DNA of 16,176 nucleotides from Bacteroidales bacterium (GCA_004558535.1 SFCP01000031.1:1-16176); one strand, 5' to 3'. Positions 7,630 through 16,080 are shown, numbered from the stretch's first letter. Notes: generated by a model from the letters alone, not told the origin. Numbers and translations: made by a program.

Positions 7630-8853
7630 TTACAGTGCTATGAAAGAGTAAGCACCGGTGATGTCGTTGAAAATCACTTTGTACTTGCCGGCCGTAACAG
7701 GGATGTTGGGACCATTGCCTGTACCAACGCCGTAGGGGAAGCCAGTGCTGCCCCAGTTGGGCTGCCAGCCGGGCTGCAGGAACTTGACGGTGGTGTCACC
7801 ACCCGTCGCATCGAGCTCGTATACCCACACGTGGTTCTCGACGCCTTCGACTGTGTTGACGGGGGTCATGAAGGTATTCTCGGCATCCCAGCCATTGAAG
7901 TCGCCGGAAATCAGCATCGAGGGATAAACGGCAGGAGTAATTTCAGCGGGCTTCACGGTCAGCGTGTTGGAAGCCGTGTTGAGCGTCACTACATAGTAGC
8001 CGTCGGCTGCCACCTTGATGTCGCTGGAGCCGCCGTCGTTGCGAACGTAGTTGCCATCCTTGACACCCCACTGGTCGGTCCAAGTGGCATCGCCGGGAGT
8101 CTTGATCAGTTTGAAGCCCTGCGAAGCGATGAAGTAACCCGTGAAGGTAAGTTCGCCCTGGCCGGTCTTCTTGTCATAATCGAAGCCCTCGACAGTGTTC
8201 ATAGGAATGACGGATACACCGATAGCGTCTACGCTGTTGGTCCAAGCGCCGTCGCCGATGCAACCACCAATGAGATACCAGATCTCGATGGGAGCATCCT
8301 TGAGCTCTACGTAGTAGGGAGCCACGGTCAGCTGCACGACATTCGATGCGATGCCGGCTACAGCGGGAGATGCGCCGTTGCTGACGGGTACTTCAGCCCA
8401 AAGGCGGACATAGATGGTCTGGGTAGCAGGAACTGCATCCTCTTCCCAACCGAAGAGACGCTGCAAGTCTTTCTCCATATCCTCGGCATTGAAGTTTGCC
8501 TCGCACTGATTGACATAGGCTGTGCTCTGCACGTAGTCTGCCACCAAGTTCGAGCTGGGGTCAGCCTCTTTGGCAGCTTCCACTTCGGCTACAGAATGCG
8601 TAAAGTTGCCGTCCTTGGAAATCTGGTAGTAGTAATTCGTCACGACAGGGAAGCCATAATTAGGCTGCGACCATGTGAAATGCAGGCCTGCGGAGTTCTG
8701 CATATCAATCACCTCGGCGGAATATGCCGGCTCGTTGAGCACAAATTCCGTAGCGCCCGTGAGCACGGGATTCGAGTCATTGTCGTCCTCGCAAGCAGTG
8801 AACACACTCACTGCACCCAGGAGCAACAAGGCTAATGTGAATATCTTTTTCAT
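7630..8853 (-). CDS. susE: SusE-like starch-binding surface lipoprotein
   Basis: 407 residues, close to SusE (387). The start at 8853 is chosen because MKKIFTLALLLLGAVSVFTAC forms a proper lipoprotein signal; the frame extends 25 codons further upstream without support. Cys21 is followed by EDDND, a strong surface-export signature. An Ig-like N-terminal domain spans about 30-180. Two starch-binding modules follow: about 190-302 (IWYLIGGCIGDGAW...GFKLIK) and 312-407 (MLISGDFNGW...VKFLQPGWQPNWG), with candidate contact residues W204/K248 and W322/K357/W367. Two modules rather than three, and its place directly after susD, favour SusE over SusF. It should hold starch near the SusCD complex. It shares the family-type module layout with its neighbour, which suggests an old duplication. 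Confidence 0.87.
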   Translation of the reverse strand: MKKIFTLALLLLGAVSVFTACEDDNDSNPVLTGATEFVLNEPAYSAEVIDMQNSAGLHFTWSQPNYGFPVVTNYYYQISKDGNFTHSVAEVEAAKEADPSSNLVADYVQSTAYVNQCEANFNAEDMEKDLQRLFGWEEDAVPATQTIYVRLWAEVPVSNGASPAVAGIASNVVQLTVAPYYVELKDAPIEIWYLIGGCIGDGAWTNSVDAIGVSVIPMNTVEGFDYDKKTGQGELTFTGYFIASQGFKLIKTPGDATWTDQWGVKDGNYVRNDGGSSDIKVAADGYYVVTLNTASNTLTVKPAEITPAVYPSMLISGDFNGWDAENTFMTPVNTVEGVENHVWVYELDATGGDTTVKFLQPGWQPNWGSTGFPYGVGTGNGPNIPVTAGKYKVIFNDITGAYSFIAL

Positions 8854-8892
8854 ATTACTTTTGATTTTAGGAAAAGCAGGGGGCTTGCAGTA

Positions 8893-8926
8893 GCTCCCGG
8901 AGACCATTTCGGTCTTTTCGGGGAGC
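8893..8926 (-). other. Intercistronic imperfect hairpin, susD-susE gap
   Basis: GCTCCC (8893-8898) pairs with GGGAGC (8921-8926), and inside it AGACC (8901-8905) pairs with GGTCT (8911-8915), giving a long stem with small bulges. It has no T tract. Its outer arms, TAGCTCCCGG and CGGGGAG, recur in the hairpin upstream of susC (13689-13708). It lies in a 93-base gap that holds no gene. Confidence 0.5.
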
Positions 8927-8946
8927 ACCTGCGCCCATCCACTTGA

Positions 8947-10581
8947 TTAATAACCCTGATTTTGTGTGAGGTTAGAGTTAGCGTTCATTTCGGCGCTGGG
9001 AATTGCAAAGATATTGCGGTCGGCCGGGAAGTTCATACCATCCTTCACGCCACCTTTCCATTGCCACTTATACGTAGCGTTCTCGCCGCCATACTGTCCG
9101 AAACGGATCAAGTCGGTGCGACGACGGCCTTCGTAGTAGAACTCGCGGCTCCACTCGTCGAGGATGTCGCTCAGCTCGTAGCTGCTACGGGTTGCGGCGT
9201 GTGCACGCGTACGGATCTTGTTGAGTTCGGCGTAGCCGGGTACATTCTCGGTCAGTCTGTTGCCATGCAAGCGAGCCTCGGCCTCAGCATAGGTCAAGTA
9301 AGCCTCGGCTACACGCATCAGGAAGAAGTCTGTATCGGGGAATTGGCTGTTGTGGGGCTGTCCGCCATTGCTGTAGTTGTTCGTAAACTTGGTGACGGAA
9401 TAACCATTCGAGAATTCGGTCAAGGAGGTCACGTCGAGTGTACGGTCCTTACCCCAGAGCAGGGCACGGTCGTCACCGGCAGCAGCTACCATCTCTGCGG
9501 TAGTTCCCTGCAAGCAGCTTGCAGGATTGGCCGGGTCGGCGTTCGGGAAGAACTTCTTCACGAATTCGGGACGTGCACGGTTACCACCCCAGTTTTCGGT
9601 AGTACCATTGCTTTCCATATCGTTCTTGTAGCAAGAAGCCATCAGGAAGAGGGTAGTACCCCAGCTTGTGGTCTTCTCACCATCCTGGAGAATGGGGAGA
9701 ATAGCCTCGACGGAGGAACCGTTTTCTCCGTTGTCGCCCATAAAGAGCATGCGATAGGAGCTGCATGCAGCCGTTCCGCCCTCAAACAGACGGTAGGGAG
9801 AAGCGATTACCTTCTGGGCATAATCGGCTGCAAGCTGCCATTCGGCCTTTCCGGTGTAGACTTCTGCGTTCAGATAGAGGCGGCTGAGCAACATCCACAC
9901 GGCTGCTTTGTCAGCACGGCCATAACCATTGTTCTCGCCGGTTGCATAGAACGTGCAGGTCTTGGGCTGCGGTTCTGCCATCTGCGGTTCAATCTCATTC
10001 AACTCTTCTACCAGCCAAGCATAGATCTCAGCGCGGGATTTCTGCTTCGGGTTATCGGAGGTTACACTCAGCGTGAAGGGGATGTTGCCGTAGCAATCCA
10101 TCAAGTAATAGTAGTAGAGTGCACGCAGGAAGCGTACTTCAGCGGTCATCGTAGCGTCATAATTGCCCGACACCTCCAAATAGTGGTTGCAATAGCTCAC
10201 ACCATTGAACAGGCGGTAATAGAAACCGCGCAACATGGGGTGGCTGGGACCGTAGGTGTTGGTATTGAAGGCAGGAATACCCTCATCACCCCAACAACAT
10301 ACGCTTTCGTCGGTCGTAAGTTCGTTGGCGTTGAAGAGCTGGCGTACGAAACCGGTCGTACCGCCGTCCAGTCCATCGATATCGCAGTCGCCGTTGGCAC
10401 CGCCTTGGCCGGCTACCGCCATATTAGCGTAACATTTATTGAACAGAGCCTGTGCGTCAGGTTCCATGTTCGAGCTGGGGTCTATGGGAGTTACATCCAA
10501 GTCGCCCACGCACGAAGTCATTCCGAGCGACAAGCTGATAGCCGCAGCCGGAAGCAGGGTTTTCAAATATTTGAAGTTCAT
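8947..10581 (-). CDS. susD: SusD-like starch-binding outer-membrane lipoprotein
   Basis: 544 residues, similar to B. thetaiotaomicron SusD (551). It caps the SusC barrel at the cell surface and delivers malto-oligosaccharides. Lipoprotein signal with Cys24 (GMTSC), then VGDLD. The alpha-helical SusD/RagB fold is supported by an N-terminal stretch (EVRFLRALYYYYLMDCYGNIP, around 148-168) and the typical C-terminal block (FFLMRVAEAYLTYAEAEAR, then EFYYEGRRRTDLIRFG and a final NQGY). Trp97 in CCWGDEG and Trp307 in TTSWGTT sit where the starch-binding tryptophans of SusD (W98, W320) are expected, supporting starch rather than another glycan; this alignment is from memory. It starts 20 bases after the susC stop with no hairpin between, consistent with tight co-expression and one-to-one pairing. 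Confidence 0.95.
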   Translation of the reverse strand: MNFKYLKTLLPAAAISLSLGMTSCVGDLDVTPIDPSSNMEPDAQALFNKCYANMAVAGQGGANGDCDIDGLDGGTTGFVRQLFNANELTTDESVCCWGDEGIPAFNTNTYGPSHPMLRGFYYRLFNGVSYCNHYLEVSGNYDATMTAEVRFLRALYYYYLMDCYGNIPFTLSVTSDNPKQKSRAEIYAWLVEELNEIEPQMAEPQPKTCTFYATGENNGYGRADKAAVWMLLSRLYLNAEVYTGKAEWQLAADYAQKVIASPYRLFEGGTAACSSYRMLFMGDNGENGSSVEAILPILQDGEKTTSWGTTLFLMASCYKNDMESNGTTENWGGNRARPEFVKKFFPNADPANPASCLQGTTAEMVAAAGDDRALLWGKDRTLDVTSLTEFSNGYSVTKFTNNYSNGGQPHNSQFPDTDFFLMRVAEAYLTYAEAEARLHGNRLTENVPGYAELNKIRTRAHAATRSSYELSDILDEWSREFYYEGRRRTDLIRFGQYGGENATYKWQWKGGVKDGMNFPADRNIFAIPSAEMNANSNLTQNQGY

Positions 10582-10601
10582 GATTTTCTGTGATTAAGGT
10601 T

Positions 10602-13600
10602 TTAGAAATTCAGGTTCAGACCCAACATAAAGGTGATAGGACGCGGGTAAATCGAGTTGTCGATTCCGTCCTTCACTTCGGGGTCAATTCCTTTGTACTT
10701 CGTGATGGTGAACACGTTGGAAGCCGTTGCATAGATACGTCCGCTCACGCCTTCGTATTTATGTCCTTTCAACAGGTTCTGGAAGCTGTAACCGAGGGTG
10801 ATGTTGTCGCACTTCAGGAACGAGCCGTTCTGAACAAAGTAGTCGGAAAGTACTGCATCGTAAGTTACCCAGCCCATCTTGACAGCATCCAACGGACGGT
10901 TCTGCAGGTAGCCGTAGGAGTTGTCAAATGTCTTGGCGATATTGGCGAAGCTGGCCTCGGTATCGTTGTACACATAGTTGTTGAAGCTGGCACGGAAGCT
11001 CAGGCCGAGGTCCCAGTTCTTGTACTGGAGACGCGTACTCAAGCCGGCGGTCCAAGGAGCGGCCGGGCTCTTGTAGAAATACTTGTCGCCTTCGTCGATA
11101 GCGCCGTTGGCGTTGCGGTCTACAAAGACGCCCTCAAGCGGCATGCCGTTTTCGTCGTAAACCTGCTGGTAAACGTAGAAGCTACCGGCGGGATGGCCTA
11201 CAGCGTGTGCCTGGCAGTAGTTACCCGTACCTGCGGAGATGCTACCGGTGGCTACATAGTAGTCTTTGCCGCCTACCAATTCGGTGATTTCGTTCTTGTT
11301 GTAAGTAGCGTTGGCTGTGATTTCCCAGTACCAGTCCTTCGTAGAGATGGGCTTGTAGGTCAAAGCGACTTCCACACCCTGGTTCTCGAGCGAGCCAATG
11401 TTGCTGGTCACCTGGTTCTTGAAGTTCGTACCGGCACCGACGTATACGGTGTTGAGCAGGTCGGTTGTCTTGCGGTAGTAGTAGTCTACGCTACCCGAGA
11501 GTTTGCCCTTGAAGATACCGAAGTCCAAACCGGCATTGTATGTAGTGGTCGTTTCCCAAGTCAGGTCCTTGTTGTAGGCATCCGGGCGGTAAGCCGTACC
11601 GTCGCCGATAGTCGGATAGTAGCTGTCGGGCGTCGTATTGGTCGTGTAGGAAGCGAAGTAGTTGTATTCGCCGATACCTTCCTGCTGACCGGTCTGGCCA
11701 TAGCCGAGACGAAGCTTCATTTCAGAGAAGAAGTCATTGTCGCGCAAGAACTTTTCGTTCTTGATACGCCAACCGAATGCGAACGAGGGGAAGAGTGCCC
11801 AGTGGTCCTCGAAGCGGGAAGAACCGTCGTAACGAACAGTGGCGGTGAAGAGGTAACGATCCAGCAGGATGTAGTTGGCACGTCCGAAGAAGCTGACCAG
11901 GTAGTTCTCCTTTTCCCATGCAGACGGCTTTTCGTTGTAACGCTTGCCTGCCAGAGAGTTGCCTGCCTCGTCGGTATTGCCTGTCGTCGAGGGATACAAT
12001 CCGTAGTAGTTCTCGTCTCCCTCATAGTGGAAGTGCTGCCATTCGTAACCACCCATGATGTCGAAGTGGTGGTTCTTGTTGAAGTCCTTATAATATTGGA
12101 GGTAGGCGTTGTAGTTCAGGGTGTACTTGCTCTCCTGGCTGTAACCGTAGCGACCATAATAGGTATTGTCGCCGGCCATCATGGGAGATTCGGTCAGTCT
12201 GCGCTCACCCGAAGCATAGTTTGCGCCGGCGTTCATATGGATGCGCAGGTCCTCGAGTCCATGTATCTGGTAGTCAAGTTCGATGTTGCCGATAAAGTTG
12301 TCCACATTACCGCGCTCGTCGTGCTGATAGAGACAACCGAGAGGATTCTTCACAGCATTGCGCTCGAAGGTGTAGGGCCAAGTGGGATCGTTGAGGTCTT
12401 CGCCGCCCTTTACCCAGTTGAAGTAGTGGTCGAAGTTATTGTACTTCGCATCATAGTCGCGAATCGTGTGCGTGGGGTCCATGCGGGTCGAAGCACTGAT
12501 AGCATCGGTGTTGGCGAAACGGGTGTTGGAGTGCATGAACTTACCGGTGATATTGAACTTCAGGTGATCCTGCAGGAACGTGGGGTTGAGGTTCACACTT
12601 GCCGTGTAGCGCTCGTAGTTGGAGGTGCGGAGGATACCTTCCTGGTCCGTATAACCGAGAGTCACGCGGTAGGGCATGTTCTTCAGTCCGCCGGTGAGGG
12701 TCAGGTTGTGGTCGTGGCTGACGGCCAGGTGGTAGATTTCATCCTGCCAGTCCGTACCCTTTCCGGTCAAAGTGCCCAATGCGTTAGCAGCTTCGCTATC
12801 TGCACCGTAATAAGAAGTAATGAAGTTGCGATATTCATCGGCATCCATCAGATCGAGGGTCTTGCGCTTCATGCTGACCGAGGCAAAACCATTGTAGCTC
12901 AGACGGGGTTTCTCGGCCACACGGCCTTTCTTTGTCGTGATGATGATGACACCGTTAGAACCACGCGAACCATAGATGGCCGTGGCGGAGGCATCCTTCA
13001 GGACGGTAAAGGTCTCGATGTCGGCAGGGTTGATCAAGGACAGCGGGTTGGCACCACCCTTGGTATCATTGTTGTCGAGGGCAACACCGTCGATGACATA
13101 GAGCGGGTTGTTGGAGGCATTGAGCGACGAACCACCACGAATACGGATGGTAGCGCCCTCACCCGGTGCACCACTGTTGGAGGTGACGTTCACACCGGCG
13201 ATTTTGCCTTGCATCATGTCCTGTGCGCTGATAACCATACCCTTGTTCTTTTCATCGGGCTTGATAGCCGTCACCGAACCGGTCAGGTCGTTTTTCTTGG
13301 CCACGCCATAACCGATGACCACAGCCTCATTCAGTCGGCTGTTGTCCTCCAGGACGACGAGCATGTTGTGCTCTGCTTTTACCACGGCCGTTGTGTAGCC
13401 GATGTACGACACGCGCAGGTCGGCGCCGGCGTTGGCGTTCACCGTAAAGTTACCATTGCCATCCGTGTTGACAACGGTCTTGGTACCCAAGACGGACACC
13501 GTAGCGTAGACTACCGGCTCGCCCGCTTGATCCTGAACATGACCCTTGACGGTTATCTGCTGCGCAGCAGCACCAAGGGACACGAAGATTCCTACCATGA

Positions 13601-13637
13601 GGCATAGCAGAAATCTGAAGTCAAACTTCTCTTTCAT
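10602..13637 (-). CDS. susC: SusC-like TonB-dependent malto-oligosaccharide transporter
   Basis: 1011 residues, near SusC (1002). Outer-membrane import channel driven by TonB-ExbBD. Signal peptide to about residue 25-26 (LGAAAQ). Carboxypeptidase-regulatory-like domain at about 28-98 (ITVKGHVQDQAGEPVVYATV). TonB-box-like stretch NEAVVIGYG (103-111), then the plug (about 115-240) with RIRGGSSLNASNNPLYVIDG and the SusC signature LKDASATAIYGSRGSNGV ahead of ITTKKG. The remaining residues form a 22-strand barrel ending in LGLNLNF, with the usual terminal aromatic residue. There is no STN domain, so no direct anti-sigma signalling is expected. The start at 13637 is supported by the signal peptide; no Shine-Dalgarno sequence precedes it. 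Starch specificity is inferred from the neighbours. Confidence 0.96.
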   Translation of the reverse strand: MKEKFDFRFLLCLMVGIFVSLGAAAQQITVKGHVQDQAGEPVVYATVSVLGTKTVVNTDGNGNFTVNANAGADLRVSYIGYTTAVVKAEHNMLVVLEDNSRLNEAVVIGYGVAKKNDLTGSVTAIKPDEKNKGMVISAQDMMQGKIAGVNVTSNSGAPGEGATIRIRGGSSLNASNNPLYVIDGVALDNNDTKGGANPLSLINPADIETFTVLKDASATAIYGSRGSNGVIIITTKKGRVAEKPRLSYNGFASVSMKRKTLDLMDADEYRNFITSYYGADSEAANALGTLTGKGTDWQDEIYHLAVSHDHNLTLTGGLKNMPYRVTLGYTDQEGILRTSNYERYTASVNLNPTFLQDHLKFNITGKFMHSNTRFANTDAISASTRMDPTHTIRDYDAKYNNFDHYFNWVKGGEDLNDPTWPYTFERNAVKNPLGCLYQHDERGNVDNFIGNIELDYQIHGLEDLRIHMNAGANYASGERRLTESPMMAGDNTYYGRYGYSQESKYTLNYNAYLQYYKDFNKNHHFDIMGGYEWQHFHYEGDENYYGLYPSTTGNTDEAGNSLAGKRYNEKPSAWEKENYLVSFFGRANYILLDRYLFTATVRYDGSSRFEDHWALFPSFAFGWRIKNEKFLRDNDFFSEMKLRLGYGQTGQQEGIGEYNYFASYTTNTTPDSYYPTIGDGTAYRPDAYNKDLTWETTTTYNAGLDFGIFKGKLSGSVDYYYRKTTDLLNTVYVGAGTNFKNQVTSNIGSLENQGVEVALTYKPISTKDWYWEITANATYNKNEITELVGGKDYYVATGSISAGTGNYCQAHAVGHPAGSFYVYQQVYDENGMPLEGVFVDRNANGAIDEGDKYFYKSPAAPWTAGLSTRLQYKNWDLGLSFRASFNNYVYNDTEASFANIAKTFDNSYGYLQNRPLDAVKMGWVTYDAVLSDYFVQNGSFLKCDNITLGYSFQNLLKGHKYEGVSGRIYATASNVFTITKYKGIDPEVKDGIDNSIYPRPITFMLGLNLNF

Positions 13638-13654
13638 GTGTTACTTTTTAAGGT

Positions 13655-13662
13655 TAAACTTA
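13655..13662 (-). promoter_or_regulatory. Weak candidate -7 element before susC
   Basis: TAAGTTTA on the minus strand matches the Bacteroidetes -7 consensus TAnnTTTG at all but the last position. No TTTG is found at the expected distance upstream, and it would leave a very short leader. It is listed only because nothing better is present near the susC start. Confidence 0.2.
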
Positions 13663-13688
13663 TATTGAATTCTCTTTTTTCGTCGTAG

Positions 13689-13708
13689 CTCCCGGCCGAA
13701 GCGGGGAG
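13689..13708 (-). other. Leader hairpin with cUUCGg loop upstream of susC
   Basis: Eight-pair stem with one mismatch (CTCCCCGC/GCCGGGAG on the transcribed strand) closed by C(UUCG)G. The UUCG loop exists only in the minus-strand RNA, which suggests function at RNA level in the susC leader. The outer arms match those of the susD-susE hairpin. Confidence 0.55.
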
Positions 13709-13715
13709 AGGGTTG

Positions 13716-13732
13716 CAGGGATTACTTCCCTG
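13716..13732 (-). other. Small perfect hairpin in the susB-susC gap
   Basis: CAGGGA/TCCCTG, a 6-bp stem with a 5-base loop. It abuts the 14-bp stem that begins at 13732, and the two share one base. Confidence 0.45.
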
Positions 13733-13764
13733 TTTTATTGCTTGCTTCGTGCAAGCAATAAAAC
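13732..13764 (-). other. Perfect 14-bp stem-loop between susB and susC
   Basis: GTTTTATTGCTTGC (13732-13745) and its exact complement (13751-13764) flank a 5-base loop. The stem is A/T-rich at its base. No T tract follows on the operon strand, so it is not a canonical terminator for susB. It could be an attenuator, an RNA-protection element or an operator. Its last three bases are shared with the palindrome at 13762-13777. Confidence 0.65.
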
Positions 13765-13777
13765 GCATTAATGCGTT
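13762..13777. promoter_or_regulatory. 16-bp perfect palindrome, candidate operator or alternative stem
   Basis: AACGCATTAATGCGTT is exactly self-complementary. As DNA it has the symmetry of a dimeric regulator's binding site. As RNA it would form a 6-bp stem with a UUAA loop that competes with the neighbouring 14-bp stem for three bases. No regulator can be named from this window. Confidence 0.5.
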
Positions 13778-13799
13778 GGAACGATTGTGGGAAAACGGA

Positions 13800-13821
13800 G
13801 GAAGCGCCCCGGCCTGCTTCC
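13800..13821 (-). terminator. Possible weak terminator or attenuator after susB
   Basis: GGAAGC/GCTTCC, a 6-bp stem with a 10-base loop, 38 bases past the susB stop codon. It is followed on the minus strand by TCCGTTTTCCC, a poor T tract. It could end part of the susB transcripts and lower or separate susC expression, or only mark the 3' end of susB. It is one of five structures in the 222-base susB-susC gap, which otherwise holds no gene. Confidence 0.35.
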
Positions 13822-13859
13822 GGAAGAACGGGAGCGGGCGGGTCGCTTCGCTGTAGTAC

Positions 13860-16037
13860 TTATTTGCTCAGCGGTCGCAGGCTGATGGCAAAGCCACCAC
13901 CACTGGCGGCGCGCAGGCTGAGTTTCGTCTTGTTCGTCACCACTTTCTTGCTGATGGTGTAGGCTTGCGGATTTTTGTCCCAGCTGGCATCCTTGGCATC
14001 GGCGTAGATGATGGCTTCATACTTTTGTCCGGGATTGAGGAAATCCAAGGTAAATTTGGCTTCGTGGCCGTTTTCGTCAGCGGTGCAACCTACAAACCAG
14101 TTCTCGGCGCCTTTTTCCTTGCGGGCGATGGTGATATAGTCTCCCGGTTCGGCCTCGATGTAGACGGTCTTGTCCCAATCCAGGGCCACATCCTTGATAA
14201 ACTGGAAGGCATCCATGAAGCGCTCGTAGTTTTCGGGTATGTCGGCCGCCATCTGCAGGGGGCTGTACATCGTCACGTACAGGGCCAGCTGGCGTGCGAT
14301 GGTGGTACGTACACGCGAGTTGTTGCCGGGGTTCATCTTCGAGCAGTCCGTCTCAAAGATACCGGGCGTATAGTCCATCGGTCCGCCGATGAGTCGGGTG
14401 AAAGGCAGGATGGTGGTATGGTCCACGGCATTGCCACCGAAGCTCTCGTATTCCGTGCCGCGCGCACTCTCGTTGCCAATCAGGTTGGGCCAGGTACGGC
14501 AGATACCGGTGGGACGTGTTGCCTCGTGGGCATTGACCATGATGTGATAGTCGGCAGCCTTCTCTATACAATATTGATAGTGGTTGTTCATCCACTGGCC
14601 GTAGTGGTGCTCGCCGCGCGGCACGATGTTACCCACATAGCCGCTCTTCACTGCGGGATAACCGTTGTCTACCATGAACTGGTAGGCGCGGTCCAAGTGG
14701 CGCTCATAGTTGCGGGCCGAAGCCGATGTTTCGTGGTGCATAATCATCTTTACGCCCTTCGATGCGGCATAGCGGTGTATTTCCTCTACGTTGAAGTCGG
14801 GATAGGGAGTCACGAAGTCGAACACGTAGTCCTTCTCGTGGCCGAACCAGTCCTCCCAGCCTTCGTTCCATCCCTCCACGAGCACGGCATCAAAGCCATG
14901 GGCGGCGGCGAAGTCGATGTAGCGCTTCACGTTCTCGGTGTTGGCGGAGTGGCGTCCGTTGGGCTTTGTCTGCGAATAGTCGGTTTCGCCCAACTTCACC
15001 GTAGACAGGTCATCGGTGTAAGCCCATGTACCCTTATTGGTAATCATATCCCACCAAACGCCGATATACTTGGTCGGCTTGATCCACGAGGTATCCTCGA
15101 TTTTGCAGGGTTCGTTCAGGTTGAGCGTGATGCGGCTGGCCAGGATGTCGGTAGCCTTGTCGCTTACGATGACCGTACGCCACGGCGACACGCAGGGAGC
15201 TTGCAGGTAACCCTTGTCGCCGCGGGCGTCGGGGGTCAGCCAGCTCTCGAAGATGCCGGTCTTGTCATCATAGTTGAGGTGCATCGTGGAATAGTCGATA
15301 CAAGCGGCTTCGTGCAGGTTGATGTAGAGGCCGTCGTCGGTGCGCATCATCAGGGCTGTCTGCACGCCGCCTTCCCAAATCGGGGTCTGCGAGGAGTTCT
15401 GCGTCACGGCGGCCTTCATCTTGCCGCGGATTTCGCTCAGGCGCGAGGTGACGGTTTCGTACTCCTGGGTGTCATAATCGCCCGGAAGCCACCAGGCGGT
15501 ATGGTCACCGGCCATGGCAAACTGCGTGCGCTCCTCCTTGATGATAAAATACGTGAGGTTCTTCTGCGCGGGAAATTCGTAGCGGAAGCCGAGGCCGTCG
15601 TCAAACAGGCGGAAGCGCAGCTTGATGAAACGGTCGTTGGCGGGCTGGGTCAGCGTCACGCAAAGCTCGTTGTAATGATTGCGAATGCTGCTTTCCTCGC
15701 CCCATACGGGTGTCCATGTCTCGTCGAAAGTAGCGGTCTCGGTCTTGGTAATCTGAAATCCGCTGGTCAGATTGGCTTTTTGGTCAATCTTGCTGGCATC
15801 GGCCCGCGTCTTGAACTCAAAGTCGGTCGCAGCATCGGGATTTTCTTTCTTCAGGTCCAGACCCAAATGGCTGGGGCGGATGACGTCCTTGCCATGATAG
15901 GTCAGCGAATAGGTGGGACGCCCCTCGGCATCCAGGCTGAAATTCATTTCCAGACTGCCATCAGGCGACTGCAACTTTTGTGCACCGGCCGTCATGGTCA
16001 GCAAAATGGCGGAAACAGTCAACAAAAACTTTTTCAT
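13860..16037 (-). CDS. susB: GH97 inverting alpha-glucosidase (SusB)
   Basis: 725 residues against 738 for B. thetaiotaomicron SusB. It removes glucose from imported malto-oligosaccharides in the periplasm. Signal peptide MKKFLLTVSAILLTMTAGAQ without a lipobox cysteine. N-terminal beta-super-sandwich (about 20-300), catalytic (beta/alpha)8 barrel (about 320-600; IGVWWDM, EGWNEGWEDW), then a C-terminal beta-domain. Glutamates known in SusB as base (E439, E508), calcium ligand (E526) and acid (E532) appear at E436 (HHETS), E505 (NAHEATRPTG), E523 (GNESARG) and E529 (GTEYE), all offset by exactly three. This marks the inverting alpha-glucosidase branch rather than the retaining alpha-galactosidase one. 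SusB numbering is from memory of the published structure. It is the first sus gene seen here, with a candidate promoter 67 bases upstream. Confidence 0.96.
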   Translation of the reverse strand: MKKFLLTVSAILLTMTAGAQKLQSPDGSLEMNFSLDAEGRPTYSLTYHGKDVIRPSHLGLDLKKENPDAATDFEFKTRADASKIDQKANLTSGFQITKTETATFDETWTPVWGEESSIRNHYNELCVTLTQPANDRFIKLRFRLFDDGLGFRYEFPAQKNLTYFIIKEERTQFAMAGDHTAWWLPGDYDTQEYETVTSRLSEIRGKMKAAVTQNSSQTPIWEGGVQTALMMRTDDGLYINLHEAACIDYSTMHLNYDDKTGIFESWLTPDARGDKGYLQAPCVSPWRTVIVSDKATDILASRITLNLNEPCKIEDTSWIKPTKYIGVWWDMITNKGTWAYTDDLSTVKLGETDYSQTKPNGRHSANTENVKRYIDFAAAHGFDAVLVEGWNEGWEDWFGHEKDYVFDFVTPYPDFNVEEIHRYAASKGVKMIMHHETSASARNYERHLDRAYQFMVDNGYPAVKSGYVGNIVPRGEHHYGQWMNNHYQYCIEKAADYHIMVNAHEATRPTGICRTWPNLIGNESARGTEYESFGGNAVDHTTILPFTRLIGGPMDYTPGIFETDCSKMNPGNNSRVRTTIARQLALYVTMYSPLQMAADIPENYERFMDAFQFIKDVALDWDKTVYIEAEPGDYITIARKEKGAENWFVGCTADENGHEAKFTLDFLNPGQKYEAIIYADAKDASWDKNPQAYTISKKVVTNKTKLSLRAASGGGFAISLRPLSK

Positions 16038-16080
16038 ATCTTGCGGTTAGATTGTTTGTGAAGTCGTGTTTTTCGTTTGC

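Noticed and set aside
10590..13607. A 1005-codon open frame on the plus strand opposite susC, with similar long antisense frames opposite susB (13965-16061), susD (8962-10593), susE (7576-8835), susF (6017-7498), ompA (4778-5986), the amylase (3352-4449) and mfd (1617-2966, minus).
   Set aside because: All these frames are in exact codon register with the sense gene, so they are open simply because the real genes avoid TTA, CTA and TCA codons. The sense products are recognised families with signal peptides and catalytic motifs, while the antisense translations look like no known protein.
13732..13764. The 14-bp stem as a classical terminator of susB.
   Set aside because: On the transcribed strand it is followed by AGGGAAG and not by a T tract, so it is listed as a structured element of uncertain role.
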